Source: Tritrichomonas musculus (taxonomy: Eukaryota; Parabasalia; Tritrichomonadida; Tritrichomonadidae). Taken from it: a stretch of 64,000 nucleotides of DNA. The notes beneath the pieces were generated by a model. That model made no database searches. It was not told the DNA's origin and worked only from the letters and a program-made list of their open reading frames with translations. The stretch lies in the NCBI GenBank assembly GCA_039105265.1, contig JAPFFF010000028.1:1240001-1304000 (forward strand), read 5' to 3'. Shown here piece by piece: positions 55,007-64,000 of this stretch. Within the stretch, counting starts at the first letter, position 1. Each line of letters opens with the position of its first letter. The translations under genes were made by a program, and so were the position numbers.

Positions 55007-55027
55007 CAAAATAAAATAAAATTTTAC

Positions 55028-55090
55028 TGAAAATTTTGTCTTAAAATCCTATTAATAGGATTTTCTTAAAGTTTTAAGACAAAATTTTCA
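55028..55090. repeat. 63-bp nested palindrome in the ankyrin gene leader
   Basis: Outer arms TGAAAATTTTGTCTTAAAA (55028-55046) pair with 55072-55090. Inside lies a perfect 22-base palindrome, AAAATCCTATT and its complement (55043-55064). It sits 22 bases before the ATG, so it could act on the promoter or the transcript, or be a small foldback element. Confidence 0.7.
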
Positions 55091-55145
55091 AATAAAAAAA
55101 TTGAATGAATAAATTTTCTGAACAAGACCTAAACTCTATTAAATA

Positions 55146-55252
55146 ATGTTCGCGTTTATCAAATATTTGAATGGTTTATTTCCAATTTTTATTTGAAAAA
55201 TTATTATTTTCAATGATAGAAAAAAATAAACCATTCAAACAAACGCGAACAT
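55146..55252. mobile_element. 107-bp foldback MITE at the end of a Tc1 relic
   Basis: The ends ATGTTCGCGTTT and AAACGCGAACAT are inverted, and a second inner arm pair (ATTTGAATGGTTTATTT with AAATAAACCATTCAAA) gives a long hairpin. It supplies the last 25-30 codons of the 55176-55781 frame, so it was inserted into or beside that transposase. Confidence 0.6.
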
Positions 55253-55781
55253 TTTTTTTTCTTATCAAACCATACCTTTCAAATTTTGAAATATATAAAA
55301 AAAAATTGATAACAAAAAAAAAATCTTTATTCAAATTTCTGTAATTAATGGTGGAGATTTGGCGACACATATTTACTCGAGCCCTTTTGTGGTATTCTTT
55401 TAACTCTACCATTGGAGTTTTATCGAAATATTGAATTTTATTTTGGTGTAAAATGGTACGAACCGAAACGGTGGAAATATCAAAGTCCTGTGCAACATTG
55501 AATAAAGACTGAGTTGGCTCTGCGAGCATAAAACCTGTCACTGATTGTTTTGTATCTTCATTAATTTCTATCGGACGTCCTCTTGTAGGACTTATTGTTT
55601 GGTGATTGTTATAACTATTGTAAAAACTACGGAGAGTTGATTCGTTTCTGTTCATTATTTGCCCTAGCTGGGTCCATTGCTTGCCATTTTCTGAAACATA
55701 TTGCAAGATTTGAAGTTTTTCTTTTTCCGAAAGAGGGTTTTTTTTGCATTTTAAAATGACAAAATTTTGGAAGAAAAACAA
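55176..55781 (-). pseudogene. Tc1-like transposase relic, DNA-binding half only
   Basis: The frame holds the paired helix-turn-helix region ('PLSEKEKLQILQYVSENGKQ', 'GRPIEINEDTKQSVTGFMLA', 'FNVAQDFDISTVSVRTILHQ'), a distant relative of the element at 25903-27658. No DDE core remains; after about residue 150 it runs into AT-rich DNA and then into the foldback MITE. The frame opens on a TTG. An ATG at the natural place is one base out of register at an A8 run (about 55741-55748), so a slip also marks the start. Confidence 0.75.
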
Positions 55782-56669
55782 TTTAACTTTTTGAATAACG
55801 CGATGATTATTTAATTAAGTTTAAATTCCATACAAATATTTTCTTAAAGTTTTATTTGATTTTGCGATAATCTTACTAAAAATAGAGAAATATTCAAGTA
55901 AAAGATATTTATTTATTATATAATTATAAATTATAAATTAAATTTACAGATTAAAATTCAATTTTAGGATCTATTGTATGAAAACATTCTGAATTTTCTT
56001 GAAGAGCATTTTCTAATTCTTTGATAATCTACCTTTTGATAAAGAAAATGATCATATACTTGCAGTAAACATGATTATTGCCTAAATGACATCGGCTCAT
56101 TTTTAACGAATTTAACATGTTATCGCAAAGGAAAGCTCAATTTTCAACGAAAGTCACGATTATTCAATCAATAATCGTAGTATGGAACCAAAAATTAGAT
56201 TTCAACGAAATTCACAATATTTTAATTGATGATCGCCGAGTGAAATTAAAAGAAAAAAAAAAAAAAAAAAAAACAAATTTTTATCGTCCACCTAAATTAT
56301 TAAAAAAAATTGATCCTGAGAATATCGATTTTTCCAAATGTGCTATACATAATAATATTGATGATTCTTATAAATCTTTTTAAAAAATATACGTTATTTA
56401 TAATTGTATAACCTCTAGCAAATTTTTGAAGGTTTTTTTTTATACATATATATTGCATATATACATATATATTGCATGGAATGAGTATTTTTTTACATGA
56501 ACAATACAAATTCTGTATATAATATATTAAGTTATTTTTAAAATATTTAATGTAATTATGCATTTTTCCCATGATATATTAAGTAAATTAGAAAGACTCA
56601 TTTTATTGACTAATTTATATTTTTTATTAAAGAAGAGTTGATACAAATTATCATTTCATTTTTTCATTA
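55782..56669. other. AT-rich spacer with one doubtful open frame
   Basis: A plus-strand frame at 56117-56383 (88 aa, 'VWNQKLDFNEIHNILIDDRR', then a Lys run from 20 or more A, then 'IDPENIDFSKCAIHNNIDD') has a partly protein-like mix and may be a gene scrap. A 16-base direct repeat (ATACATATATATTGCAT) lies near 56443-56478. Nothing else is seen. Confidence 0.3.
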
Positions 56670-56971
56670 ATGGGATTGCGTAACAGTAAAGAAGATTCCG
56701 ATCCGGAACCATTAATCGCTTATTATGACCAGAATAATCATGGTTCTGCAACAATTTTAGGAAATGATGATCATGAGAATGGCACTTCGTGCTCTAGGTG
56801 ATAAAATAAAACAGTGATAATGAAAATAAAGATGATTCAAATTTGAATCATATTAACAATAAAGAAGATACTGATTTATCATCCGATATACAAAATAATG
56901 TTCGAAATGATATTAATTTATCATCTGATATGGAAAGATCACTCTTTATATTTCTAGTTTATGTATTTAAA
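56670..56971 (+). pseudogene. Small Asn/Asp-rich gene relic
   Basis: From an ATG a frame reads 'MGLRNSKEDSDPEPLIAYYD' to 'NGTSCSR' and a stop. After a shift an acidic Asn/Asp-rich stretch follows ('DDSNLNHINNKEDTDLSSDI'). A Gly at position 2 with Ser at 6 would suit N-myristoylation. No family is recognised. Confidence 0.25.
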
Positions 56972-57224
56972 TAAATAAATAACACCAATCAAAGTTATAT
57001 GGAATCATAATTCTTTTTTTATATATAAAATATTACTTGTTCATAAAAAAGATCACTCCATAATCATTATAAAATTGCATAATGTTGATTTTTCTGAGAT
57101 ATGCAATTTTCAATAGTTCTGATTACAGGAATTATAAAACAAATCATGTTTAAAATATTTTTTTTTTTGAAAAGATTAACTCTTCGGCCTATTTGTAAGC
57201 TACATCCATTTCACTTGATTTTCA

Positions 57225-58223
57225 ATGACTTATAATAATTTTCCGAATTTAAATAAAAGTACATTAAATTTGGCATCAGTCAGTGTCATACAACTCACAC
57301 GACACTTATCTAATCATGTCGAAATCAAAGAATGCACATTTTCAGAGAATAAAGGTCGATGCATCAATCAAGATGATCGAAGAAATGTTTGGGATAGATT
57401 GATGATCAAGCACAATCCACCTAAAGAAGCATGGAAATTTGGTTCAATTCTAACTCTTCCAGCAACAGGAAGCGAATGGAACAAAAACTCTGTCATTTCG
57501 CGACGCGATATAGGATGGAAACTCGGAAATAACTTTATATAACATGTCCGTACTTTTCATTAATAGATCCACGTTACATAATGACTCTTCCTGCTAAACA
57601 ACTTCAAAATGGCTTTTTTGATGCATTCACGCATTGTGCTGATCAATTCTTGATCCCTGTTGAATATCGGATGTTTGATCATTTTTGGATGTCTGTAATG
57701 AAAGAACTTGTTGATATTGCACCTGACCTTATAAAAGAGCCTGATTCTTCAATGGAACTTCACGAACGTTTAATTGTTGCTTGCTCATTCGCATTGAATT
57801 ACATATTCACTCTTCCTAAAGATACTTATTGGGAAATTCACAAAATTGGTCACCTACTTGCAGCCTATTATGGAATCGATCACGGAGCCTCCCTTGCAAT
57901 GATAATGCCAACATTCCTCGAATCACAATTTGAAAAAAAGGAAGAAAATGTATTCGCAATGTGCGGTATTTATATTTAATGAAAGGCAGGGAACTATCGA
58001 AGAAAAAGCTCATGCTTTTATTAAACATGTTCGAGAATTCATTGATCAATTAAAAATACCAAAGTCAGTAAGCGAATGGGAAGGAGTAACAATCAAAGAA
58101 AATGATGTTGATATAGTTACTGAGAATGTAATGGAGCAAACATCAAATGGAAAACCATTTGGATACGACAAATGCTGCACAAGAGAATTGGTCCATCAAA
58201 TTCTCGAAAAAGTAATCGTTTAG
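57225..58223 (+). pseudogene. Iron-containing alcohol dehydrogenase (YqhD/BDH-like), broken
   Basis: Three overlapping frames carry the family motifs in order: 'LASVSVIQLTRHL' (worn GGSVIDTAK), 'LTLPATGSEWNKNSVIS', 'CPYFSLIDPRYIMTLPAKQL', 'GFFDAFTHCADQFL', 'HKIGHLLAAYYGIDHGASLA' (the metal-binding His residues) and 'GYDKCCTRELVHQILEKV'. Two frameshifts (near 57545 and 57970) split it, and the N-terminal 90 or so residues are absent. The enzyme reduces aldehydes with NAD(P)H in the cytosol. Motif keeping is high, so decay is recent. The family is widespread in anaerobic bacteria and protists, often by transfer. Confidence 0.8.
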
Positions 58224-58425
58224 ATAAATAAACGAATATTTCAAAATCTATTTTCTTTTTAAAACTCATGATGATAAAATTCAATTCATTAAATATAAAA
58301 TTTTAAAATAAAATTTTTCAATTGAATTTTTGTGAATAATTAATAAAATTTTATAAATTTTAATAAAGGTCAATTGAATAAAATTTTTAAAAAAATTTTT
58401 CTAATTAATTCATTTTTTAAAATAG

Positions 58426-58842
58426 ATCCGATTACCAAATACCCCAATATTTGCTGGACAACAGTTTTGTTGTTCGGCAAATAATAAAAATTGCCTAAAC
58501 TCTAAAACCAACAGATTGCTTTTAAGCAAATCAACTAAAAAAAATTCTATAAATCATTTGGCTTTACAACATATAAATAACATAATTAAGCAACAATTTA
58601 GTTCAGGAGTTCGATTACAAGAATTAACAAGTATAGCTATTGTTTTAACATCGATAATCCCTCCTCTCCATTCGCCAAACCGAGATGAAAGGAGGAGTTA
58701 TACTGCTCTTTTAACTTGGTTTTATAATAATTGGAATATGATAAGCCCTATTTTGCCTATGATACAATTACGAGATGAAAATAACCAAGTTATTAACAGT
58801 CAACGTGAAATGTTTGATATGATATCAAAAGGACTTAAGTAA
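58426..58842 (+). CDS. Unrecognised protein or gene fragment (about 138 codons)
   Basis: The frame is open from a stop at 58423 to 58842, with no ATG near its start. It reads 'LPNTPIFAGQQFCCSANNKN', later 'INNIIKQQFSSGVRLQELTS' and 'PPLHSPNRDERRSYTALLTW', ending 'QREMFDMISKGLK'. The mix of residues is convincingly coding, and a GGTCAA word lies near 58368. It may be the 3' part of a gene whose start is lost or lies across an intron. No family is recognised. Confidence 0.35.
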   Translation: MRLPNTPIFAGQQFCCSANNKNCLNSKTNRLLLSKSTKKNSINHLALQHINNIIKQQFSSGVRLQELTSIAIVLTSIIPPLHSPNRDERRSYTALLTWFYNNWNMISPILPMIQLRDENNQVINSQREMFDMISKGLK

Positions 58843-59040
58843 GTAAATAAAATGTTAAAGGATAATTGCAAATCTTTTTAAATTTTTTTTTTCTAAAAAT
58901 AAGATTACAGAAACCTCATACTTTGGCCATCAAGAGACATTTAAAAAATATTTGAATCAATTCATCTTTAATAATATTGAAGATGAACATAAATTAATTT
59001 TTTTGGCCACTACTTTTTTAACTTCATTTTCATCAAGCAT

Positions 59041-62000
59041 TTATTCTTTTTCTGTATCAATCTGATTTGTCACAACAAGACAATTATTATCATAAAAAAC
59101 CATTGCATATTTAATTATTCTATTTTGACCAATCCCCTTTTTAATGAGTTCATCGTCGTATTTATTATCTTCTATTTGTTTCAAAGCATTCAATGCTAGT
59201 TTCTTTATTTCTATCTTTTTTGGCTCTTTTTTGCTTTTAATTTGCTTATTTTGAGCTTTGAATTCGATAATGTATCCTTTATTTTTGTGTATGTCTTTTG
59301 GTATAAGCAAAATTTCATGTCTATCTATTCCTGTTTGGTCATGTGATATGACATCAAAATCCTGTTTAAGTTCAATTGTCATTCTTAAAGTGAGTCCATT
59401 AAGAAAATGTTCAATTGAATCAAAGCCCGAAAGACAATCCATAATGATTTGATTTAAATCTTGATTTAAATTATCGATGTTGCATTCAATAAAATTGTTA
59501 ATATAAAAAGGAAAAGATATTGAAGATGATGAAAACCAATTCTTTATCATTCTTATGAAAAATTCATTGATTTCAAAATTTGGTATCTTCAACTTCAAAT
59601 ATATTTCATCATCAAAATCATTTTTATATTCATCAACTATTGTTAAATATCCAGAAGCAACAAGAAGGCCAAAAATTGAATTTTCTTCTTCAAAAGAAAT
59701 TTCATAATCTAGACCTTGAAGCAAATTTATTAGACCAACAATAACAGATTTGGAAGAATTTTTAATCAAGTTATTAACAAGTTCATTATCACTTGTGCTG
59801 ACCCAGTAACAAGTTGGCTTTTTTAAACATTTGATGAACATTGTTATTGACCATGGATTGTAAATATCTTTTGAATTACCAAAATGATATCCTTTATACC
59901 ATTTTCTAACTTCTTCTATCCAATAATCAAGGCGATAGTTTTTGAGGATTTGCTCCACTTCAGCATCTGTGAATCCAAATATTGTCGAATAAAATCTAGA
60001 TGTCGTGGTTATAACCAAAATATTGTCAAATCCAGAAAAAAATGACTCTTTGCAAATTTGAGTAATGCCCATTATTATTGCCCGTTCGAGAAATGGATTT
60101 TCTTTAAAAGTTGAACAGAAAAAGCTCTGAATAAAAGATGCAAGACATCTCAAGCTTTCAATATCATGTTTAAACCAAAAATTCAGCATTGGTGAATCAT
60201 ATTCGTCCAAAAGAACAATTACTTTTTTACTAAAAATTCGATAAAGAAAATTGCAAAGATAATTGATTGCAATAAATGCTGTTTCATTGCTCATATTAAA
60301 ATCAATTGATTTAATGAAATTGATTTCATTTTCATTAAATTTTTCTATGTTTTCAAAAAGAACATTTTGGAATGAATTGAAAACTGTTGCGATTTCTTTT
60401 TTAATGGAATTGATAATACTGATAATATCCTGAGATTTATTTTTACCAAAACTTAAAAAAATTACTGGATACATTCCTTGAATTTGCATCATATCTTGAT
60501 ATTTAAATATTTTTGTCCCTCTAAAAAGCTTCTCTCCTTCTTCTTTATACTCATAGGAAAAGAAGCATTTGACCATGTTTAAAGTTAATGTTTTTCCAAA
60601 TCGACGAGGTCGTGTTATTAGAGTAACAATATCTTCTTCTTTCCACCACAAGTTAATAAATTCAGTTTTATCAACGTAAAATATATTTTCTTTGCATATT
60701 TTATGAAAGCTTTGATTACCAATTGCAACCTTTTGACATGATGTATAATAACTGACCAAAGAATATAATTTTTGAGCTTTTACTGAACTCATCTTGAGTT
60801 TCACATAATTATCATCCAAATACGCACCAAATATACAATCACATGTATCAACTTTAATAAATACGCCACCATTTTCAATTGATTTTAAATAATTTTGAAG
60901 TTCAACTGGAAATTCTTCAACTGGTATCTTTAATGATGAAATTAACTTAGCAAAACAAGAAAAATCAATTGTAATAACGCGCTTTGAAGGATATTTTGCT
61001 GCTTGTGGAAGACCATCAACTAAAGGAATTGGAATTGAATTATAATTCTTTTCATTGAAAAAGAAAGATGATGAACCCATAAAGATGATTTTTAGAGTTT
61101 GATTTTCCTTCATATCGATGACTTTCTTTAAATATTTAGAGATGCAAAAAATTGTGTTTTTAAAGTTATCTAAAAACACAAATGACAAATCATTGAAATA
61201 ATTGGCATTAAAACCAAAATTAATGATGATGTTATCAACAATTTTTTGAAGAACTTCTTCATGCTTTGTATTATTTATACTCATTTTAGCATCAGTATTT
61301 TCATTCATTGTCTTTCTTATAATTACTGCAACGAATGTTGAATCAGAATGAATTAAATAAGAATAAAAACGCATACAAAAAAGAATGTTGTCAATATTAT
61401 TTGAATTCTTTTGAAACTCATCAATTTCCCAATTGGTTAATCCTTGCAATCGTTTAATTTCATTGAATTTTGAACTACAGTCAACAAGAGAATATTCTTC
61501 ATTAGACTCGCTTATAACCGAATTTACAACCGCTTCATTTTCAATTGGGTTTATTGAAAAAGTTGCATAAACACAGATTCCATTTAAATTCAACTTTTTG
61601 AGAGAACTTTTCAAATATTCCTTTTGTTTTTTATTGTTTTGAATTGTATTACTAACTGACCAATTCGAAAGAGAATCATGAATGGAGCCATCTTCTGATG
61701 AGGGAGCAATACAGATAACTTTTTCAAATAGATTAATCTGAGGAATTTCTGAAGGATTTTCATATGACAATACGCAAATATTGTTCGATCCAAAATTATA
61801 GTTTTCTTTCCCTTTCTTGTTGTCTGGTTCATTAATAAAGACGCATCCTTTTGAAAGAATTCTCGAAAATATCTCAACAACAGATGGATCGATTTGGCCC
61901 TGGCAAAAAAGTGAATCTGTAGGTTGAATATCTAGAAAAAGAAATGGAATGAATGATGAAAACTTAAATCGTGCAAGAAATCCTGTTTCTGCGTTTTCTC

Positions 62001-62298
62001 TGGCCCATTTTTCATATTCTCTTCCTGTTTTAGCATTATTTGAGAAAATTACATTTATCATATATCCATACTGATTATTGATTTCAAATATAGTAACTTG
62101 ATTTTTTTCCAGTTTTTCTTTTAAATATCTAAAATTAAAAAGTAATTTGTCTAATTCCTCTCCTTGTGCTTTTACATAAAAAAAGTTTGACTTAAGATTC
62201 TGCTCATTATAAATCATTTGCTCAAAATCCTTGGCAGATATATGCTTTGTTTTCACTAAAAGATTTTTGTAGAATTGAATAAAAACTTTTGGACGCAT
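59041..62298 (-). CDS. P-loop ATPase (AAA-ATPase-like) with PD-(D/E)xK-type nuclease end and long N-terminal extension (1085 aa)
   Basis: The segment about 535-800 is the 'predicted AAA-ATPase' family (PF09820 type): 'FYVDKTEFINLWW', a Walker A of form 'TRPRRFGKTLTLN' (about 560-572) and Walker B 'KKVIVLLDEYDSPML' (about 690-700). After a link domain ('WYKGYHFGNSKDIYNPWSI') comes a restriction-nuclease-like end (PDDEXK_9 type) with 'GYIIEFKAQNKQ' near 1005 as the E-x-K motif. Residues 1-530 have no family I can name. ATPase plus nuclease in one chain is known in bacteria and, patchily, in fungi and protists, suggesting transfer. The long extension is unusual. The frame is whole. An Inr-like TCATATT (62305-62311) and a GGTCAA palindrome lie upstream. 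Confidence 0.8.
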   Translation of the reverse strand: MRPKVFIQFYKNLLVKTKHISAKDFEQMIYNEQNLKSNFFYVKAQGEELDKLLFNFRYLKEKLEKNQVTIFEINNQYGYMINVIFSNNAKTGREYEKWARENAETGFLARFKFSSFIPFLFLDIQPTDSLFCQGQIDPSVVEIFSRILSKGCVFINEPDNKKGKENYNFGSNNICVLSYENPSEIPQINLFEKVICIAPSSEDGSIHDSLSNWSVSNTIQNNKKQKEYLKSSLKKLNLNGICVYATFSINPIENEAVVNSVISESNEEYSLVDCSSKFNEIKRLQGLTNWEIDEFQKNSNNIDNILFCMRFYSYLIHSDSTFVAVIIRKTMNENTDAKMSINNTKHEEVLQKIVDNIIINFGFNANYFNDLSFVFLDNFKNTIFCISKYLKKVIDMKENQTLKIIFMGSSSFFFNEKNYNSIPIPLVDGLPQAAKYPSKRVITIDFSCFAKLISSLKIPVEEFPVELQNYLKSIENGGVFIKVDTCDCIFGAYLDDNYVKLKMSSVKAQKLYSLVSYYTSCQKVAIGNQSFHKICKENIFYVDKTEFINLWWKEEDIVTLITRPRRFGKTLTLNMVKCFFSYEYKEEGEKLFRGTKIFKYQDMMQIQGMYPVIFLSFGKNKSQDIISIINSIKKEIATVFNSFQNVLFENIEKFNENEINFIKSIDFNMSNETAFIAINYLCNFLYRIFSKKVIVLLDEYDSPMLNFWFKHDIESLRCLASFIQSFFCSTFKENPFLERAIIMGITQICKESFFSGFDNILVITTTSRFYSTIFGFTDAEVEQILKNYRLDYWIEEVRKWYKGYHFGNSKDIYNPWSITMFIKCLKKPTCYWVSTSDNELVNNLIKNSSKSVIVGLINLLQGLDYEISFEEENSIFGLLVASGYLTIVDEYKNDFDDEIYLKLKIPNFEINEFFIRMIKNWFSSSSISFPFYINNFIECNIDNLNQDLNQIIMDCLSGFDSIEHFLNGLTLRMTIELKQDFDVISHDQTGIDRHEILLIPKDIHKNKGYIIEFKAQNKQIKSKKEPKKIEIKKLALNALKQIEDNKYDDELIKKGIGQNRIIKYAMVFYDNNCLVVTNQIDTEKE

Positions 62299-62856
62299 TA
62301 TATCAATATGATTTTTTTTTTTTATTAAAAAAATTATCCGGAAAAATAAAGGTCAATATTGGCCATTTATCGTCTTTTTCAAAAAAATAAAAAGTATGTC
62401 AATGGTTAATTGATACAATTTTAATATAACAAATAAGTAAATAAAAACGTAAGAGTATTTAAGGGCTTCCAATTTGATAGATTTTGAACATAATATGAAT
62501 AAATTATTTTTTCACATTATTTTATTCTTCAAGATTTTTTCCAAATTAAAGCCTGTCAACATTAAAAATTCTTTCTTGAAATTGAAACATTTTTTGAAAC
62601 ATCAGCTTCTTCATAGAGCCCAATTTTAAGATTATTTAAAAATAGTAATCATGTATAAAGAAAAAGAAATTTTAATAATTTAAATAAAATTTCAACAGTG
62701 TCAGGAAAAAGGGGGCATCAAATTAAAAAAGGTACCATCAATTGAAATTAATGAAATAAATGTTTCAAAAAAAAAGTGAAAATTTCAATTTAGATGATAT
62801 TCCTTCATCAAAAAAATATAGATGCAATAGGTGTTTTTTTTTTTTTTTTATTGAAA
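62299..62856. other. Divergent-free spacer upstream of the P-loop gene
   Basis: The first 70 bases hold an Inr-like TCATATT (62305-62311, minus) and GGTCAATATTGGCC (62351-62364). The rest is AT-rich without a gene. Confidence 0.4.
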
Positions 62857-64000
62857 TTAATTGAAATCATTTGTGAAAAGATCCTGTGTTAAAGAAGCCA
62901 TTTCATACTCTTTCAAAGCATTTGGATTTCTTCTTTTGATGACAATTATTATTATGATAATGATCAATATTATTACTATTGGAACTGCAATTGCAACAAC
63001 AATTTTCCAATTCTTAAATGATATTTTCTTTGGTTTAGTATTTTTGTTAAAAACTTGATCTTCAATATCGACTGACATGAAATTTTCATTTAAATCTAGA
63101 TTGAAAGAATCGTCCAAATCAGATGAAAATTGACATTTTTTTACCACAAGTTTAGGTGAATCATTTGACAAACTTTTTCCATCAATAAAATGAGAACCTT
63201 CAGCCAAAGAACCATTAAATTGGCAGTTATCCAATTCATATGAAACGCCCTCATTGCCACGAACAAAGAACAAGCAGCAATCAGAATTGTCATCAATCTC
63301 AAATTGACAATTTGAAATTTGAACAGTTTCTTGATTATCAATAAAATAACCACTTTTCTTTTCTTTATCTTTTTTAGTAAAATGATTGAAAACTTTGAGT
63401 ATTGCACCAAGTCCTTTGTTTTTCTTGAATATATTTGATGAAATAATACCTGCACGAATTGCCAGATAGATGGCACTGCCTCCAAATTCATCGATTTGGT
63501 TTTTAACAGAGTTGGCTATATTGCCAATAAAAGTGCAGTTCTGTATTGTGACAGCATTATTAAGAGAATTTGAATAAATGCAAACAGCACCACCAAATTC
63601 AGCTTTGTTGTAAATAAAATTAAGATTCCTGAAGGAAATTATATTTGATATGCCAAATGAGTAGCTCACATAAATTGCACCTCCTGCTTTGTTTGATGTG
63701 CAATTTTCAAAAGTTGTTTGGGTTATATGAATTCCAACGTTGATGGCTCGAATAACACCTCCATTTCCTATATGATTTATTTTGGTGAAAATGGAGAGAT
63801 TGATTTGTAATAATACCTTTTGATTATATTTATTATCAACATCGCAATGATCATCAGAAGTACAATTATCAATTATTATAATATCGGGAGGTAGAGGTGT
63901 TTGCTGAGCTGTTTGCAATGGTTGTTGAGAAACAGAAGAAGTTGGTGATTGTGAAATAGAAACTGTTGGTGTGTGAGATATTGATGCAATTACTGATTGA
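62857..64000 (-). CDS. Pmp-like beta-helix surface protein, 5' end beyond the window
   Basis: Repeated motifs of the chlamydial polymorphic membrane protein type are present: 'NKAGGAIYVSYS', 'FIYNKAEFGGAVCIYS', 'IQNCTFIGN', 'FGGSAIYLA', 'SNIFKKNKGLG'. In trichomonads such proteins are large surface beta helices. One membrane helix near the end ('KIVVAIAVPIVIILIIIIII') and a short basic-to-acidic cytosolic tail ('KRRNPNALKEYEMASL') make it a type I anchor. The frame stays open past 63918 to the window edge through a Ser/Thr/Pro/Gln-rich stretch ('ISHTPTVSISQSPTSSVSQQ'), so the protein starts outside. Adhesion is the proposed family role. Confidence 0.8.
   Translation of the reverse strand, partial: QSVIASISHTPTVSISQSPTSSVSQQPLQTAQQTPLPPDIIIIDNCTSDDHCDVDNKYNQKVLLQINLSIFTKINHIGNGGVIRAINVGIHITQTTFENCTSNKAGGAIYVSYSFGISNIISFRNLNFIYNKAEFGGAVCIYSNSLNNAVTIQNCTFIGNIANSVKNQIDEFGGSAIYLAIRAGIISSNIFKKNKGLGAILKVFNHFTKKDKEKKSGYFIDNQETVQISNCQFEIDDNSDCCLFFVRGNEGVSYELDNCQFNGSLAEGSHFIDGKSLSNDSPKLVVKKCQFSSDLDDSFNLDLNENFMSVDIEDQVFNKNTKPKKISFKNWKIVVAIAVPIVIILIIIIIIIVIKRRNPNALKEYEMASLTQDLFTNDFN

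Overview
This window reads as an intron-poor, strongly A+T-rich protist chromosome segment. The gene families point to a parabasalid (trichomonad), most likely of the Tritrichomonas type. They are BspA-like leucine-rich-repeat proteins, very long Sel1-repeat proteins with a kinase-like head, DUF3447/ankyrin proteins, many single-domain protein kinases, a Pmp-like beta-helix surface protein, LCAT-like lipases and a large load of DNA transposons. Several genes also carry a trichomonad-style Inr (TCA-Y-N-W-like) 8-20 bases before the ATG. The lineage call is inferred from families and style; no marker gene is present.

Layout: 1-3080 is non-coding and holds a 1.4-kb non-autonomous transposon. 3081-13864 holds a BspA-like LRR protein, a decayed Fringe-like glycosyltransferase, a C-terminal relic of aspartate carbamoyltransferase, a protein kinase, a Sel1/kinase-like giant gene (minus strand, one homopolymer frameshift) and a condensation/CAT-like acyltransferase. 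14927-18568 is a membrane-anchored tandem LCAT-like protein. 18600-32850 is a transposon and relic field: an 'exploded' ankyrin pseudogene, a small MITE, a 3.6-kb pogo/Tigger-like element with perfect 31-bp TIRs and an internal 120-bp satellite, a 1.76-kb Tc1-like element with perfect 50-bp TIRs, a broken unclassified DDE-type transposase gene, a 23-bp minisatellite and a helix-turn-helix relic. 32855-64000 is a second gene-rich stretch: a kinase, a broken Polinton-like fossil, a 912-aa BspA-like gene, a choline-transporter-like protein, a tRNA-Ser-like gene without an anticodon, a 1234-aa Sel1/kinase-like protein, a kinase/coiled-coil/LRR fusion, an ankyrin protein, an Fe-alcohol dehydrogenase relic, a P-loop ATPase/nuclease-like protein with a long N-terminal extension, and a Pmp-like surface protein that runs off the right edge.

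Working together: the live genes are mostly signalling or scaffold proteins (kinases, Sel1, ankyrin, LRR) and surface or lipid proteins (LCAT-like, choline-transporter-like, Pmp-like), as expected for expanded trichomonad families. There is no operon structure; genes lie on both strands with AT-rich spacers. The most unusual signals are a GC-rich 133-bp mobile cassette that sits at the centre of two unrelated palindromes (27405-27537 and 43099-43221), a tRNA-like gene with intact A and B boxes but no anticodon arm, and a recurrent GGTCAA/TTGACC palindrome close upstream of several genes.
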